Position numbers and translations under genes: made by a program
Source of the DNA: Aliidiomarina soli
Lineage (GTDB): Bacteria > Pseudomonadota > Gammaproteobacteria > Enterobacterales > Alteromonadaceae
NCBI RefSeq assembly: GCF_003986975.1
Contig: NZ_PIPO01000002.1
Span: forward strand, 542,047 to 606,046
Direction of reading: 5' to 3'
DNA length: 64,000 nt
The notes under the pieces: generated by a model
Databases searched by the model: none
Seen by the model: the letters and a program-made list of their open reading frames with translations, nothing else
Told to the model about the DNA's origin: nothing
Shown: positions 18,260 to 29,996 of the stretch, in pieces
How positions within the stretch are numbered: position 1 is the first letter of the stretch
Layout of the letters: the number at the start of each line of letters is the position of its first letter

Positions 18260-19986
18260 AACGTAACCAACGCATCCTGCGACCTGAACCTATTCAATGG
18301 CGCTTTCAGGTTATGCTGGCCATGATCGGACTGGTGTTTTTCAGTCTGGTTGGGCGAGCGGCCTTTATTCAGGTGGTGGAACCGGATCGGCTGCGCCATG
18401 AAGGTGATCTTCGCTCGCTGCGGGTATCCCACAGTGAAGTTCAGCGTGGCAATATTACCGATCGCAACGGCGTTGAGCTGGCGGTCAGCGTGCCAGTGCA
18501 GACCGTATGGGCGGATCCACTGCGCATGCATGAGCAAAGCGGACTGGAAGATATGCGGCGCTGGCAGGCGCTGGCTGACGTATTTCAAACCCCGGTGGAT
18601 GACTTATTAGCGCGGGTTGATAACCCGCAACGGCGCTTTGTGTATCTTAAACGCATGGTTACGCCGGCAGTGGCTGAGTATGTGCGGCAGCTGGATATTC
18701 CTGGCGTTTATCTGCAAAACGAATCGCGTCGTTTTTACCCTACCGGGGAAATCAACTCGCACATTATTGGCGTTACCAATATTGATGGTGAAGGCCTCGA
18801 CGGTATCGAAGCGGTTTATGATGGCATGCTAACCGGAACGCCTGGTCAGCGCCAGTATCGCAAAGACGGCCAGGGGCGGGTTATTGAAGAGCTCGAAGTT
18901 CGCCAGGCTGAATACCCGCAGAATGTGCGCCTTTCCATCGACCAGCGCATTCAGGCAATGGCCTATCGCGAATTGAAAAAAGCAGTGAGTTATCACGGCG
19001 CGTCATCGGGGTCGCTGGTTGCGGTTGACGTCCACACCGGGGAAGTCCTGGCGATGGTGAACAGCCCGTCCTATAACCCGAATAACCGTCAGGAAATGCT
19101 GCCCCACCTGATGCGCAACCGTGCCATTACTGACACCTTTGAACCCGGCTCGACGGTTAAGCCGCTGGTTATGTTAGAGGCGCTGCGGCAGGGCGTGGTT
19201 GATTTAGACAGCACCATTGATACCAGCCCTGGCTGGATGAGACTCGGCGGGCGCCGGGTTCAGGACGCACGCAATTACGGTGAACTCAGCCTAGCGGAAA
19301 TTTTGCAGCATTCGAGCAACGTAGCGATCAGTAAGCTGGCGCTATCGATTGACATTGACGACCTGTTGCATACCTACGCTGGGGCTGGTTTTGGCAGCGA
19401 CACCGGGATAAACCTGATTGGCGAAAGCATGGGCTTAATCCGCCACCGCACCAGCTGGTCTGACTTTGAAGTGGCGACGTTATCCTATGGCTATGGCCTG
19501 GGAACGACGACCATGCAACTTGCTCAGATGTATGCGATTCTGGGTAATGGCGGGGTGCAGCGTCCACTTAGCGTGCTGGCGCTGGAAAACCCGCATGAGG
19601 GACGGCAGGTTTTTGAACCTGAGTTAACCGAAGACGTATTGCGAATGATGGAATCAGTGGTGAGCAGCGACGGCACCGGCCGTCAGGCTCGGGTCCGCGG
19701 TTACCGGGTTGCCGGTAAAACCGGAACCACACGAAAAGCGGTGCCGGGTGGTTACGGCGATGAATATGTGGGCTTGTTTGCCGGCGTTATTCCGGCCTCG
19801 AACCCGCGCATTGCGATTGCGGTAATGATCAATGAACCAGAGGGTGATGCCTATCATGGCGGTAGCGTGGCGGCGCCGCTCTTTTCTACGGTAGCGGAAG
19901 GCAGTATGCGGATCCTGAATGTGGCACCGGATGACATCTCACCAGCTACTTTACGCTCAGCAGGGTTTGGGGGGCAACGTGATTAA
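18250..19986 (+). CDS. ftsI: Septal transpeptidase FtsI (PBP3)
   Basis: 578-aa class B penicillin-binding protein that cross-links septal peptidoglycan. N-terminal membrane helix (about 18-38), dimerisation domain, then the transpeptidase domain. Active-site motifs: S301-T-V-K304 (nucleophile Ser301), SSN in QHSSNVAISK, and KTGT at 490-493. The start is inside ftsL and the end overlaps murE by 8 bp. Confidence 0.97.
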   Translation: MAVKRNQRILRPEPIQWRFQVMLAMIGLVFFSLVGRAAFIQVVEPDRLRHEGDLRSLRVSHSEVQRGNITDRNGVELAVSVPVQTVWADPLRMHEQSGLEDMRRWQALADVFQTPVDDLLARVDNPQRRFVYLKRMVTPAVAEYVRQLDIPGVYLQNESRRFYPTGEINSHIIGVTNIDGEGLDGIEAVYDGMLTGTPGQRQYRKDGQGRVIEELEVRQAEYPQNVRLSIDQRIQAMAYRELKKAVSYHGASSGSLVAVDVHTGEVLAMVNSPSYNPNNRQEMLPHLMRNRAITDTFEPGSTVKPLVMLEALRQGVVDLDSTIDTSPGWMRLGGRRVQDARNYGELSLAEILQHSSNVAISKLALSIDIDDLLHTYAGAGFGSDTGINLIGESMGLIRHRTSWSDFEVATLSYGYGLGTTTMQLAQMYAILGNGGVQRPLSVLALENPHEGRQVFEPELTEDVLRMMESVVSSDGTGRQARVRGYRVAGKTGTTRKAVPGGYGDEYVGLFAGVIPASNPRIAIAVMINEPEGDAYHGGSVAAPLFSTVAEGSMRILNVAPDDISPATLRSAGFGGQRD

Positions 19987-21454
19987 ACTCATCCAGTTAC
20001 TCCCGGACGCACCTGAAACGCTGCCCGATATTGAGGTGAGCGGACTTAAACTTGACAGTCGCCAGGTTACACACGGCGACTGTTTTGTTGCTGTACCTGG
20101 CTATCAGGTGGACGGGCGCCACTTTATTAATGCCGCGTTGCAAGCGGGCGCCAGGGCTGTTTTACAGCAAGCAGACAACTTTTCGATTGAGCAGCGTGAC
20201 GCTGTTGCGATCATTTCGGTACCACACTTAAACGAGCAACTGTCAGCCATTGGTGGTCGCTTTTATAACCAGCCAAGTGAGCGTCTTAAATTAATCGGAG
20301 TGACCGGTACCAATGGTAAAACGACGGTGACTCACCTGGTGGCCCAGCTATACCAGGGGCTCGCTGAAAAAGCCGCGGTGCTCGGTACGCTGGGGAGCGG
20401 CTTTATCGATGCGCTGCTGGCAGAAAAAAATACCACCCCCGACGCGCTGACCGTGCAGTCACGTTTAGCGGGTCTCGCCAATGAAGGGGCGGATGTGGTG
20501 GCGATGGAAGTCTCCTCCCACGCGCTGGTTCAGGGGCGGGTTAACGATTTACGCTTTGCAGCCGTGGTGGCGACGAATGTGAGCCGTGACCACCTCGACT
20601 ACCACGGTTCGATGGAATCCTACGCCGCTGCAAAGCAGGATTTATTCGACCATTATCCGGCTCGTGCGCGGATCTATAACCTTGATGACCCGATCGTGTG
20701 TGGCTGGTATCAGCAGTCGGCGCGACCAGCCTATGGTTACAGTCTTGAAGCCCCCGCTGACGGCTACAACGGCGAAGGCGTTCTGCGCGCAACGGGTCTG
20801 GAATTTGACCACGAGGGTGCACAGTTTACCTTGCACTGGCAGGGTCAGCAGGTGGCGGCACGCTTGTCGTTGCTGGGTGAATTTAATGTCAGTAACGCCT
20901 TAGCCGCGTTATTGGTGCTGCTGAGTGAAGGCTACACCTTACTCGATGTAGTGCCGCTGTTATCGACTTTACAACCGGTCGCCGGTCGCATGGAAACCTT
21001 CAGCGCGCCGCAGCGGGCGCTCGCCATTGTCGACTATGCCCATACCCCGGATGCGCTGGAACAGGTTCTTAAAGCCGCGCGTCGTCATTGCAAGGGCCAG
21101 TTATGGTGTGTGTTCGGTTGTGGTGGCGACCGTGATCGCGGCAAACGCCCTCAAATGGGCAATGTAGCAAGCCAGCATGCTGATATCGTGGTGGTGACCG
21201 ATGACAATCCGCGTACCGAGTCGGCTGAGGCAATTATCGCCGATGTGGTCAGCGGTGTGACCGGAAGCGCACAAATAATTCAGCATCCCGGACGGGAGGC
21301 AGCAGTGCGCTACAGCCTGCAACATGCCCAGCCTGATGATGTGGTAGTGATGGCCGGAAAGGGTCATGAAGACTACCAGATCGTCGGAACACAAACATTG
21401 GATTACAACGAGCGCGCTGTGGTAGCAGCCTGTATGAACGAGGTCGCCCTATGA
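19979..21454 (+). CDS. murE: UDP-MurNAc-tripeptide synthetase MurE
   Basis: 491-aa Mur ligase that adds the third residue (meso-diaminopimelate in Gram-negatives) to UDP-MurNAc-dipeptide. ATP loop GVTGTNGKTTVTHL; central AMEVSSHALVQGRV; the DNPR motif (VTDDNPRTE) marks the DAP-specific form. GTG start at 19979 is chosen over an upstream in-frame ATG inside ftsI, as it gives the standard N-terminus after a G-rich ribosome site. Overlaps murF by four bases. Confidence 0.95.
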   Translation: MIKLIQLLPDAPETLPDIEVSGLKLDSRQVTHGDCFVAVPGYQVDGRHFINAALQAGARAVLQQADNFSIEQRDAVAIISVPHLNEQLSAIGGRFYNQPSERLKLIGVTGTNGKTTVTHLVAQLYQGLAEKAAVLGTLGSGFIDALLAEKNTTPDALTVQSRLAGLANEGADVVAMEVSSHALVQGRVNDLRFAAVVATNVSRDHLDYHGSMESYAAAKQDLFDHYPARARIYNLDDPIVCGWYQQSARPAYGYSLEAPADGYNGEGVLRATGLEFDHEGAQFTLHWQGQQVAARLSLLGEFNVSNALAALLVLLSEGYTLLDVVPLLSTLQPVAGRMETFSAPQRALAIVDYAHTPDALEQVLKAARRHCKGQLWCVFGCGGDRDRGKRPQMGNVASQHADIVVVTDDNPRTESAEAIIADVVSGVTGSAQIIQHPGREAAVRYSLQHAQPDDVVVMAGKGHEDYQIVGTQTLDYNERAVVAACMNEVAL

Positions 21455-22842
21455 TAGACGTTGATATTAATTGGGTTGCGAGCAAGGTGAATGGTCACTT
21501 ACATGGTGGCAACGCAGACATCAGCCGGGTCACTATCGACAGCCGCGACGTGCGCAGGGGTGACCTTTTTATTGCTATCAAAGGGCCGCGCTTTGACGGC
21601 CATGATTATGCGCAGCAAGCTATTGCGGATGGCGCCGTGGCGATCATGACCAGCCAGCAATTGGCGCTGGATGTGCCTCAGGTGGTGGTAGAAGACACCC
21701 GTTATGCGTTAGGGCGTTTAGCCGCCGCAGTTAAAGCCGAGGTCGATGTTAAAACCGTGGCACTGACCGGTAGCAGCGGAAAAACCACGGTCAGAGAAAT
21801 GTGCGCGGCGATCCTGCGTCAACGCGGCAACGTGCTGGCGACTCAGGGCAATTTCAATAATGACATTGGGGTGCCACTTACCTTACTTAATTTAACCCAC
21901 GAACATGAATTTGCAGTGATAGAACTGGGCGCCAACCATCGTGGTGAAATTGGGTATACCAGCGCATTAGTCAGACCCGATGTAGCCCTGATCAACAATG
22001 TTCAGCCCGCACACGTTGAAGGGTTCGGGGATATCTGGGGTGTCGCCCGGGCAAAATCAGAAATTGTTAAAGGGCTGGCGCAGGATGGTGTGATTTACAC
22101 CAATGCCGACTCGGAATTTGACCAGTTCTGGCAACGCGAGTATGCCAACCGGGTGCACAAAACATTCGCCGTGAATAATCCAACTGCGGATGTCAAAGCC
22201 AGCGACGTTGAACTTGATGAGCAGGGCTGTGCGCATTTCACCCTGCACTGCAAAGATCAGCAGCAGGCCGTTTCGGTGCCATTGCCCGGCGCGCATAATG
22301 TCGCCAATGCCCTGGCTGCGGCTGGGTTGTGTATGGAACTCGGAAGCACTCTGAAGGATGTCGCCAGCGGGATTGCCAGTCTGAAACCAGTACCGGGGCG
22401 AATGAATGTATACAATTTGGCCCCCGGATTGCGGGTGATTGATGATACCTACAACGCCAACGTAGCGTCAGCCAAAGCGGCGCTGGATGTATTGGCAAGC
22501 TTTACCGGCTATCGGGTGATGGTCCTCGGTGATATGGGTGAACTCGGTGCTCATGCTCGGGGATACCATGAAGAAGTAGGAACCTATGCTATCGACGCAG
22601 GGATTGATAGTCTGTTTACTCTGGGGGGCCTCAGCCAGAGTGCCAGCCAGATGTTCAACGGCCATGGGGGCCAGCACTTTGATAATAACGACGCACTAGT
22701 GGATGCACTAATAACAATTATGAAGCAGAAAAACGACGTCACTATTTTAGTAAAAGGGTCGCGCAGCGCGCGCATGGAAAGGATCGTTGAATCGATCCGT
22801 GACTACACTGCTAAAGCAAAAGTGGGGTACTCCACATGCTAG
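21451..22842 (+). CDS. murF: UDP-MurNAc-pentapeptide synthetase MurF
   Basis: 463-aa Mur ligase adding D-Ala-D-Ala to the tripeptide precursor. N-terminal substrate domain ([19 protein letters not shown]), ATP loop [27 protein letters not shown], and [19 protein letters not shown] in the C-terminal domain. Overlaps mraY by seven bases. Confidence 0.96.
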   Translation: MIDVDINWVASKVNGHLHGGNADISRVTIDSRDVRRGDLFIAIKGPRFDGHDYAQQAIADGAVAIMTSQQLALDVPQVVVEDTRYALGRLAAAVKAEVDVKTVALTGSSGKTTVREMCAAILRQRGNVLATQGNFNNDIGVPLTLLNLTHEHEFAVIELGANHRGEIGYTSALVRPDVALINNVQPAHVEGFGDIWGVARAKSEIVKGLAQDGVIYTNADSEFDQFWQREYANRVHKTFAVNNPTADVKASDVELDEQGCAHFTLHCKDQQQAVSVPLPGAHNVANALAAAGLCMELGSTLKDVASGIASLKPVPGRMNVYNLAPGLRVIDDTYNANVASAKAALDVLASFTGYRVMVLGDMGELGAHARGYHEEVGTYAIDAGIDSLFTLGGLSQSASQMFNGHGGQHFDNNDALVDALITIMKQKNDVTILVKGSRSARMERIVESIRDYTAKAKVGYSTC

Positions 22843-23918
22843 TTTGGTTAGCGGATTATTTGCAGTTCTTTTATACCGGGTTCAATGTTGTCCAGTACCT
22901 GACTATGCGTGTCATTCTGGGTATCCTAACCGCCTTAATGCTGTCGCTGTGGCTGGGTCCGAAAGTAATCCGGGCATTGCGCCGTTTACAGGTCGGCCAA
23001 ACCGTTCGCGACGACGGCCCGCAAAGTCATTTAAGTAAAACTGGCACCCCGACCATGGGCGGCCTGCTGATCCTGATTTCAGTCTTTGTCTCAGTATTAC
23101 TGTGGGCTGACCTAAGCAATCGGTATGTGTGGGTAACCTTATTTATTATCGGTGGCTTCGGTCTTGTCGGTTTTATTGACGATTATCGCAAAGTGGTACG
23201 CAAAGACCCGGCCGGCCTGATTGCACGCTGGAAATATTTCTGGCAGTCGGTGATTGCCGGAACCGTTGCGGTGTACCTTTTCTGGAGCGCAGGGCAAAGT
23301 GCAGAAACGGCGCTACTAATACCCTTCGTTAAAGACGTGATGCCGCAGCTGGGTGCCTTTTACATGCTGCTCGCTTATTTTGTCATTGTCGGCACCAGCA
23401 ACGCGGTCAACCTGACCGACGGCCTTGATGGCCTGGCTATTATGCCGACGGTGATGGTCGCGGGTGCGCTGGGTGTGTTTGCTTACGTGACCGGCAACAC
23501 CAATTTTTCTGCCTATTTGCAGATCCCCTATATCCCGGAAACCGCGGAACTAACCGTCGTCTGCGCTGCAATTTGCGGCGCCGGGTTGGGCTTTCTGTGG
23601 TTTAACACGTATCCGGCACAAGTGTTTATGGGCGATGTTGGGTCGCTGGCACTGGGCGCAGCACTTGGCATTATCGCCATTTTGGTTCGGCAGGAACTGG
23701 TTCTCTTCATTATGGGTGGGGTGTTCGTTATTGAAACGCTGTCGGTCATGCTGCAGGTGGGCTCGTATAAAATGCGCGGCAAACGGGTTTTCCGGATGGC
23801 GCCGATCCACCATCACTATGAATTAAAAGGCTGGCCGGAACCGCGGGTTATCGTGCGTTTCTGGATCCTTTCATTGGTACTGGTATTAATTGGCCTGGCC
23901 ACACTCAAACTAAGGTAA
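22836..23918 (+). CDS. mraY: Phospho-MurNAc-pentapeptide translocase MraY
   Basis: 360-aa enzyme with ten membrane helices that makes lipid I from undecaprenyl phosphate. Catalytic aspartates are in the signature stretches [19 protein letters not shown] and [12 protein letters not shown]; the [11 protein letters not shown] loop is also present. Three-base gap to murD. Confidence 0.97.
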   Translation: MLVWLADYLQFFYTGFNVVQYLTMRVILGILTALMLSLWLGPKVIRALRRLQVGQTVRDDGPQSHLSKTGTPTMGGLLILISVFVSVLLWADLSNRYVWVTLFIIGGFGLVGFIDDYRKVVRKDPAGLIARWKYFWQSVIAGTVAVYLFWSAGQSAETALLIPFVKDVMPQLGAFYMLLAYFVIVGTSNAVNLTDGLDGLAIMPTVMVAGALGVFAYVTGNTNFSAYLQIPYIPETAELTVVCAAICGAGLGFLWFNTYPAQVFMGDVGSLALGAALGIIAILVRQELVLFIMGGVFVIETLSVMLQVGSYKMRGKRVFRMAPIHHHYELKGWPEPRVIVRFWILSLVLVLIGLATLKLR

Positions 23919-23921
23919 GTT

Positions 23922-25274
23922 ATGGACGTGAAGGCGGCTTTACAGGGGTATGAACGCATCGGCGTTATCGGTCTTGGCATGACCGGGATGTCGGCTGCGC
24001 GCTTTTTAGCCGCGCACGACGTCGCACCTGTATTGTTTGATACCCGTCCACAAGGTTCTGAACAGTATCAGCAGGCGACCGATTTAGCGCAGCACGAATG
24101 CTATTTGGGTGAGCTTAAACTTGAAGACTTGCTTGGCCTGGATCTGGTCATTGTCAGTCCGGGCCTGGCCTTTACTGCCCCGGCTTTACTGATGGCACGC
24201 GATGCCGGGGTCGAGTTTATTTCCGATATTGAACTGTTTGCACGGCTGGTTGATGTTCCCGTGTTAGCGGTAACCGGCTCGAACGGTAAATCGACCGTGG
24301 TTAGCCTGACCACCCACATTCTGCGCCAGTGCGGGCGCCATGTCGGTCTCGGCGGCAATATAGGTATCCCTGCTCTGGAGCTGCTCGACCAGGGCCATGA
24401 CTGCATTGTTCTCGAGCTATCTAGTTTTCAGTTAGAGCAGACTTATAGCTTACATCCAGCGGCGGCCTGCGTGCTTAATGTCAGTCCAGACCACATGGAC
24501 CGTTATGCGGATCTGGAAAGCTATGCACGGGTTAAAAACCGTATCTACCGTAAAGCCGATATGTGCATTTACAACCGTGATGATGCGCTAAGCGTGCCGT
24601 TACGTCGTCGTCAACTGCAGCATTTTCTCAGTGTTGGCTTACACGCAGACGAACATAATTTGACGGTTGAGATGGTCGACGGTGAGGAATTCATCGTTTT
24701 TGCCGGTCAGCCGCTGCTGGCGGTGTCGAGCATGCCAATGCCGGGTGATTACAACAAGCTCAACGTACAGGCAGCGCTGGCTCTGGTAGCGGCTTTGGGC
24801 ACCGATCTTGAGTGTGCTGCAGATGCGGTGGCCAGCTTTGAACCGCTTCCACATCGCTGCCAGCAGGTGGCCAATGTAGACGGTGTGCGTTGGGTCAATG
24901 ACTCTAAAGCAACCAATGCCGGGGCTTGTATTGCGGCTATCGAAGGGCTGCGTGGCGATGTCAGCGGCAAGCTGATTCTGATAGCTGGGGGTGACGGCAA
25001 AGGGGCTGATCTGAATGTATTGAAAGCACCTTTGCAACAGGTAGACGTGCTTATTACCCTTGGCCGTGACGGCAGCAAAATCGCAGCACTGAAACGCGGT
25101 GCGATCGAGGTGGATGGCATCGAGGAAGCGGTGCGAGAAGCGGCCAGACATACCAGCAAAGATAGTCTGGTTCTGTTATCGCCAGCGTGCGCCAGTCTCG
25201 ACATGTTCCGCGACTACCAACAACGTGGTGACGTATTTACCGCCGCGGTGGAGGCTCTGTATGGCGACGCGTGA
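23922..25274 (+). CDS. murD: UDP-MurNAc-L-Ala:D-Glu ligase MurD
   Basis: 450-aa Mur ligase that adds D-glutamate. N-terminal Rossmann-like domain (IGVIGLGMTGMSAARFLAAH), ATP loop AVTGSNGKSTVVSL, LNVSPDHMDRY, and the C-terminal ligase domain with WVNDSKATN and LIAGGDGKGADL. Its 3' end overlaps the ftsW start by 14 bp. Confidence 0.96.
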   Translation: MDVKAALQGYERIGVIGLGMTGMSAARFLAAHDVAPVLFDTRPQGSEQYQQATDLAQHECYLGELKLEDLLGLDLVIVSPGLAFTAPALLMARDAGVEFISDIELFARLVDVPVLAVTGSNGKSTVVSLTTHILRQCGRHVGLGGNIGIPALELLDQGHDCIVLELSSFQLEQTYSLHPAAACVLNVSPDHMDRYADLESYARVKNRIYRKADMCIYNRDDALSVPLRRRQLQHFLSVGLHADEHNLTVEMVDGEEFIVFAGQPLLAVSSMPMPGDYNKLNVQAALALVAALGTDLECAADAVASFEPLPHRCQQVANVDGVRWVNDSKATNAGACIAAIEGLRGDVSGKLILIAGGDGKGADLNVLKAPLQQVDVLITLGRDGSKIAALKRGAIEVDGIEEAVREAARHTSKDSLVLLSPACASLDMFRDYQQRGDVFTAAVEALYGDA

Positions 25275-26508
25275 GCAACAACTGGAACTGCAGATGCCGG
25301 TTCGTGATGGCGTGATGACGCGCGTTCGCCACTGGTATCATCAACAACAGTCGGTGCTGTTATATGACCGGCAGTTACTGCTCATTATGCTTGCTCTGGC
25401 GGCGATTGGTATTGTTATGGTAAGCAGTGCATCGATGCCCGTGGGCGAGCGACTGACCGGTAACCCATTTTATTTCGTTATTCGCCATGGGCTTTACCTT
25501 GCCTTCAGTATGGTCGTCGCCATGGCTGTGCTAACTCAGCCGATGTCACGTTGGGAAGCAATCAATGGCTGGCTTTGTCTGGCTGCTATCGTGATGCTGG
25601 TCGCCGTGCTCTTCGTCGGCCATACGGTGAATGCCGCAACCCGCTGGATCCGGATTGGGCCAATGACCCTGCAAGTCGCTGAGTTCGCCAAATTGTTCTT
25701 CTTTATCTTTCTGGCCAGTTACCTGCACCGTCGGCATGACGAAGTGCGAAAAAATATTAAGGGCTTTCTTAAAGCGCTGGCGCTGTTAGGTCTGATTAGT
25801 ATGCTGCTGCTGGCGCAGCCCGATCTGGGGACCGTGGTGGTGGTGGCAATGACCAGCATGGGCATGTTGTTTCTGGCTGGTGCCCGCATTACCCAGTTCT
25901 TTGGCGTGGTGCTGACGCTGCTTATTGCGCTGCTGGCGCTGATTATTTTCGAACCCTACCGGATGCGCCGGGTGACCTCGTTCTGGAACCCGTGGGAAGA
26001 CCCTTTTGGTAGTGGCTACCAGTTAACCCAGTCGCTGATGGCATTTGGTCGCGGCGACTGGCTTGGTCAGGGTTTGGGCAATAGTGTGCAGAAGTTACAG
26101 TATCTGCCGGAAGCCCATACCGACTTTATTGTCTCGGTGATGGCCGAGGAGTTAGGTTTTATCGGTGTGTTGATTACGGTAACATTGCTCTTTGCGCTGG
26201 TGATAAAGGCGCTGTTTCTGGGGCAACGGGCGTTGCGTCAAAAACGGGCATTCAGCGGCTATCTGGCGCATGGAATTGGCATCTGGTTTGGCTTTCAGAC
26301 CATGGTCAACGTGGGTGCCGCCGCTGGTATTATTCCTACCAAAGGTTTAACCATTCCGTTTATCAGTTACGGTGGTAGCAGTCTGTTGGCGATGACCATC
26401 GCACTGGCCATTTTGTTGCGTATCGATTACGAGCTTCGGGTCGGCTATCGAGCCAGCCCGGCGAAGAAAAAAAGCGCACCGCGGCGGCGTAAGGTGGTGC
26501 ACTCATGA
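25261..26508 (+). CDS. ftsW: Septal peptidoglycan polymerase FtsW
   Basis: 415-aa SEDS glycosyltransferase with about ten membrane helices that polymerises septal glycan with FtsI. Signatures: SSASMPVGERLTGNPFYF, AATRWIRIGPMTLQVAEFAK (essential for SEDS proteins), GSGYQLTQSLMAFGRGDWLG, AHTDFIVSVMAEELGF and KGLTIPFISYGGSS. ATG 25261 follows a GGAGG in the murD tail; a longer in-frame reading into murD is rejected. Confidence 0.96.
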   Translation: MATREQQLELQMPVRDGVMTRVRHWYHQQQSVLLYDRQLLLIMLALAAIGIVMVSSASMPVGERLTGNPFYFVIRHGLYLAFSMVVAMAVLTQPMSRWEAINGWLCLAAIVMLVAVLFVGHTVNAATRWIRIGPMTLQVAEFAKLFFFIFLASYLHRRHDEVRKNIKGFLKALALLGLISMLLLAQPDLGTVVVVAMTSMGMLFLAGARITQFFGVVLTLLIALLALIIFEPYRMRRVTSFWNPWEDPFGSGYQLTQSLMAFGRGDWLGQGLGNSVQKLQYLPEAHTDFIVSVMAEELGFIGVLITVTLLFALVIKALFLGQRALRQKRAFSGYLAHGIGIWFGFQTMVNVGAAAGIIPTKGLTIPFISYGGSSLLAMTIALAILLRIDYELRVGYRASPAKKKSAPRRRKVVHS

Positions 26509-27590
26509 GTAAGCATGTGGTGATCTTTGCTGGTGGCACCGGCGGGCATGTGTTTCCGGCGTTAGCCGTGGCCCGCCAGTTACGTGATGCAGGGTATCAG
26601 ATTAGCTGGGTTGGCACAGAGCAGAAAATTGAAGCGCGAGTGGTCCCGGCAGCAGGTTTTGAGTTTCACGCGATGTCGCAGCAGGGGTTGCGCGGGCGTG
26701 GTGTAGTCGGTTACCTGAAAGCCCCTTTCGTGTTAAGTCGCGCGGTATGGCAGTCTGCCCGGCTGTTAAAACGGTTGCGTGCCGACCTGGTGCTTGGTTT
26801 TGGCGGTTATACCGCAGGGCCAGGTGGGGTGGCAGCGAAACTGATCGGCGTGCCGTTGTTAATTCATGAGCAGAACGCGGTACCCGGGCTGACCAATAAA
26901 TTATTAGCAAAGATCGCTAATCGGAGCTTGCTTGGATTTGAAATTGCGCGTAAAACCCTGCCCTCAGCAGAGTGGGTTGGTAATCCGGTACGCGAAGAAG
27001 TTTTCACCCTCAACCGGAGCGTTGAACGTGCTCACCAGACTATCCGCATCCTGGTGGTTGGCGGTAGTTTAGGCGCTCGGGTGCTGAATGAGCGCGTACC
27101 GCAAACGCTGAGTCAGTGGCGGGGTGATGCCATCCGCGTTACCCATCAGGCAGGACAGGGCAATCGTGATCAGACCCTGCAGGCGTATCAGCAGTGTCCG
27201 CCAACGGTTGAGGCGGATGTGCTTGAATTTATTGAGGACATGGCGGCGGCATACGCCAGCCATGATTTAATTGTTTGTCGCTCCGGGGCGTTGACCGTGG
27301 CGGAAGTGGCAGCGGCAGGCATTGCCAGTGTGCTGGTGCCTTTTCCGCATGCAGTGGATGACCATCAGACGCGCAATGCTGAAGTTCTGGTAATGCAGCA
27401 CGCTGCGGTACTGATGCCACAAACGAAAATGACGGCGGAGCATCTGCTTGCCACCCTGGAAGAACTGACAGCGGTGCCGGATAAGCTTCGTCAAATGGGC
27501 GAAAATGCACGCAAAGTCGCGCAACCTGAGGCGACGTCACTGATTGTGCGCCATTGTCAGCAGTTAATGAAAGAGCAGGTAGTAGTATGA
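26505..27590 (+). CDS. murG: GlcNAc transferase MurG
   Basis: 361-aa GT-B glycosyltransferase on the inner face of the membrane that converts lipid I to lipid II. G-loops: [14 protein letters not shown] and [22 protein letters not shown] and [26 protein letters not shown] form the UDP-GlcNAc site. Overlaps both ftsW and murC by four bases. Confidence 0.97.
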   Translation: MSKHVVIFAGGTGGHVFPALAVARQLRDAGYQISWVGTEQKIEARVVPAAGFEFHAMSQQGLRGRGVVGYLKAPFVLSRAVWQSARLLKRLRADLVLGFGGYTAGPGGVAAKLIGVPLLIHEQNAVPGLTNKLLAKIANRSLLGFEIARKTLPSAEWVGNPVREEVFTLNRSVERAHQTIRILVVGGSLGARVLNERVPQTLSQWRGDAIRVTHQAGQGNRDQTLQAYQQCPPTVEADVLEFIEDMAAAYASHDLIVCRSGALTVAEVAAAGIASVLVPFPHAVDDHQTRNAEVLVMQHAAVLMPQTKMTAEHLLATLEELTAVPDKLRQMGENARKVAQPEATSLIVRHCQQLMKEQVVV

Positions 27591-29068
27591 GTGAGATCAG
27601 AAGCGGCACAGACCGCCAGCCATTTACCGTGATCAGCGTGCCCGAGATGCGCCGCGTTAAGCGGATCCATTTCGTCGGCATTGGTGGCGCGGGCATGGCC
27701 GGGATTGCCGAAGTGCTGCTCAATCAGGGCTACCAGATTTCCGGCTCAGATATTGCTGAGAACGCCAACACGCAGCGACTCCGTCAGTTAGGCGCCTGCA
27801 TTAAAATGGGTCACGATGCTGAGCACGTGAAAACCGCCAGTGTGGTGGTGGTCTCCTCTGCCATTAAAGCGGATAACCCGGAATTAACGGCCGCCAGTGA
27901 GCAGTTGATTCCGGTTGTGCGCCGTGCCGAGATGCTGGCCGAACTGATGCGCTTTCGACATGGTATTGCGATTGCCGGCACGCACGGCAAAACCACCACC
28001 ACCAGCTTGATTGCGAGCATTTTTGCGGCGGCGGAACGGGATCCGACGTTTGTTATTGGCGGTTTGTTGAACAGCGCCGGCAGTAATGCTCGGTTGGGTA
28101 GCAGCAAATACCTGATCGCGGAAGCGGATGAAAGTGATGCGTCGTTTTTGCATCTGCAGCCAATGGTGTCCGTGGTGACCAATATTGAAGCGGACCATAT
28201 GGACACCTATGAAGGTGATTTCAGCCGGGTGCAGGATACGTTTTTAGAATTCCTGCATAACCTGCCATTTTATGGCCTCTCGGTGATGTGTATTGACGAC
28301 CCGGTTATTCGTAAATTGTTGCCGCAGGTGGGCCGTCAGATTGTTTCTTATGGCTTTAGCGAAGACGCCGATGTACGGGCACTGGATTATACCCAAACCG
28401 GTAACGAAAGCCGTTTTACCGTGCAGCGTAAAGGGCAGTCACCATTGTCGGTGGTGCTTAACCTGCCGGGTCGGCACAATGTGCTGAATGCGTTGGCGGC
28501 GATTGCGGTGGCAACCGACGAAGGGATCGAAAACAGCGCGATTGAACAGGCGCTACTCAACTTTGAAGGTATTGGCCGGCGCTTTCAGCACTACGGTACT
28601 TACCCTCTCGGCGATGGTGATGTGATGCTGGTTGATGACTATGGTCACCACCCGAGTGAAGTGGCAGCGACCATTGCTGCGGTTCGGTCGGGTTGGCCTG
28701 AACGTCGCCTGGTGATGTGTTTCCAGCCGCACCGTTACAGCCGTACCCGCGATTTGTATGAAGACTTTGTTGAGGTGCTTGGACGAACCGACGCCTTGCT
28801 CTTGCTGGAAGTTTATGGCGCGGGCGAAGAGCCGGTTGCAGGCGCTGACAGCCGGTCATTGTGCCGTTCGTTACGACAGCAGGCGGGCCTGGAGCCAGTC
28901 TATGTGAAACAGGTTGATGAACTGGCCAGTCGCCTGGCGGACATCATCCAGCCCGGTGATATCGTCTTAACTCAGGGCGCCGGCAATGTTGGTGGCCTGG
29001 CGAAAGTACTGGATGCCCAGTCGTTGAACCCGGAGCAGTTGCGTCAGCAGTCGGGAGGCAAGCAATGA
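27587..29068 (+). CDS. murC: UDP-MurNAc:L-Ala ligase MurC
   Basis: 493-aa Mur ligase for the first peptide residue. N-terminal [25 protein letters not shown] loop [25 protein letters not shown], and [18 protein letters not shown] 27587 overlaps the murG stop (ATGA); a 33-bp longer reading is less likely. Overlaps ddlB by four bases. Confidence 0.96.
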   Translation: MSEIRSGTDRQPFTVISVPEMRRVKRIHFVGIGGAGMAGIAEVLLNQGYQISGSDIAENANTQRLRQLGACIKMGHDAEHVKTASVVVVSSAIKADNPELTAASEQLIPVVRRAEMLAELMRFRHGIAIAGTHGKTTTTSLIASIFAAAERDPTFVIGGLLNSAGSNARLGSSKYLIAEADESDASFLHLQPMVSVVTNIEADHMDTYEGDFSRVQDTFLEFLHNLPFYGLSVMCIDDPVIRKLLPQVGRQIVSYGFSEDADVRALDYTQTGNESRFTVQRKGQSPLSVVLNLPGRHNVLNALAAIAVATDEGIENSAIEQALLNFEGIGRRFQHYGTYPLGDGDVMLVDDYGHHPSEVAATIAAVRSGWPERRLVMCFQPHRYSRTRDLYEDFVEVLGRTDALLLLEVYGAGEEPVAGADSRSLCRSLRQQAGLEPVYVKQVDELASRLADIIQPGDIVLTQGAGNVGGLAKVLDAQSLNPEQLRQQSGGKQ

Positions 29069-29991
29069 ATACATCGCTTTCCTTTGGCAAAGTAGCAGTG
29101 CTTGGCGGCGGCAACTCGGCAGAGCGGGAAGTCTCCCTGCGCTCGGCAGCAGCGGTCTGTAAAGGTCTGCAGCAAGCTGGAGTGGACGCTCACTTCGTTG
29201 ACACCGCAGAGACCGACGTACTGACATTGAAAAGCGCAGGATACCAATGTGCGTTTATTGCCTTGCATGGTCGGGGCGGTGAAGACGGGCATACCCAGGC
29301 GGTGTTGGAGGCGATTGGCTTGCCTTACACCGGCAGCGGCGTGATGGCTTGTGCGCTGGCAATGGATAAAGCGCGAACCAAATATTTATGGCGTGGCATC
29401 GGCTTACCGACTGCGGCGTCGAGAGTACTGACAAAAAGCGATGTGAACGAGAACCTGGCCAATGTACTGGCTGAATTGGGCGGCAAAGTCATGGTCAAGC
29501 CGAGCCAGGAAGGGTCGAGTGTTGGCATGGCGAAGGCGGAAAACGCGGAACAGCTTCAGCATGCATTGCAGCACGCGTTGCAATATGACCAGGACGTGTT
29601 GGTTGAACAATGGCTGGATGGGCCGGAATACACGGTGGCGGTATTGAACGGCGACGCATTACCGGCGATTGAAGTACGGACACCGCATGAATTTTATGAT
29701 TATGCAGCCAAGTACCAGGACAATACCACCGAGTACATTTGTCCTGCCCCGATCAGCGACGCACTTGAAGCTGAGTTGCGTCGTGTCGCGGTCAAGGCGT
29801 TTGCTGCCGTCGGCGGCAAGGGCTGGGGTCGGGTTGACTTTAAAACTGATACGCAGGGCGACCTGCAATTGCTGGAAGTGAACATGGTCCCGGGCATGAC
29901 AGAGAAGAGCCTGGTACCGATGGCCGCTCGTCAGCAGGGAATGAGCTTTAGCGACCTGGTTGTGCGGATTTTACGTAGCAGCCAGGAGTGA
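29065..29991 (+). CDS. ddlB: D-alanine--D-alanine ligase
   Basis: 308-aa ATP-grasp enzyme making the D-Ala-D-Ala dipeptide used by Mur[17 protein letters not shown] at the N-terminus, [31 protein letters not shown], and the metal/ATP site [17 protein letters not shown]. Within the dcw cluster, this is the ddlB copy. Confidence 0.96.
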   Translation: MNTSLSFGKVAVLGGGNSAEREVSLRSAAAVCKGLQQAGVDAHFVDTAETDVLTLKSAGYQCAFIALHGRGGEDGHTQAVLEAIGLPYTGSGVMACALAMDKARTKYLWRGIGLPTAASRVLTKSDVNENLANVLAELGGKVMVKPSQEGSSVGMAKAENAEQLQHALQHALQYDQDVLVEQWLDGPEYTVAVLNGDALPAIEVRTPHEFYDYAAKYQDNTTEYICPAPISDALEAELRRVAVKAFAAVGGKGWGRVDFKTDTQGDLQLLEVNMVPGMTEKSLVPMAARQQGMSFSDLVVRILRSSQE

Positions 29992-29996
29992 GACTG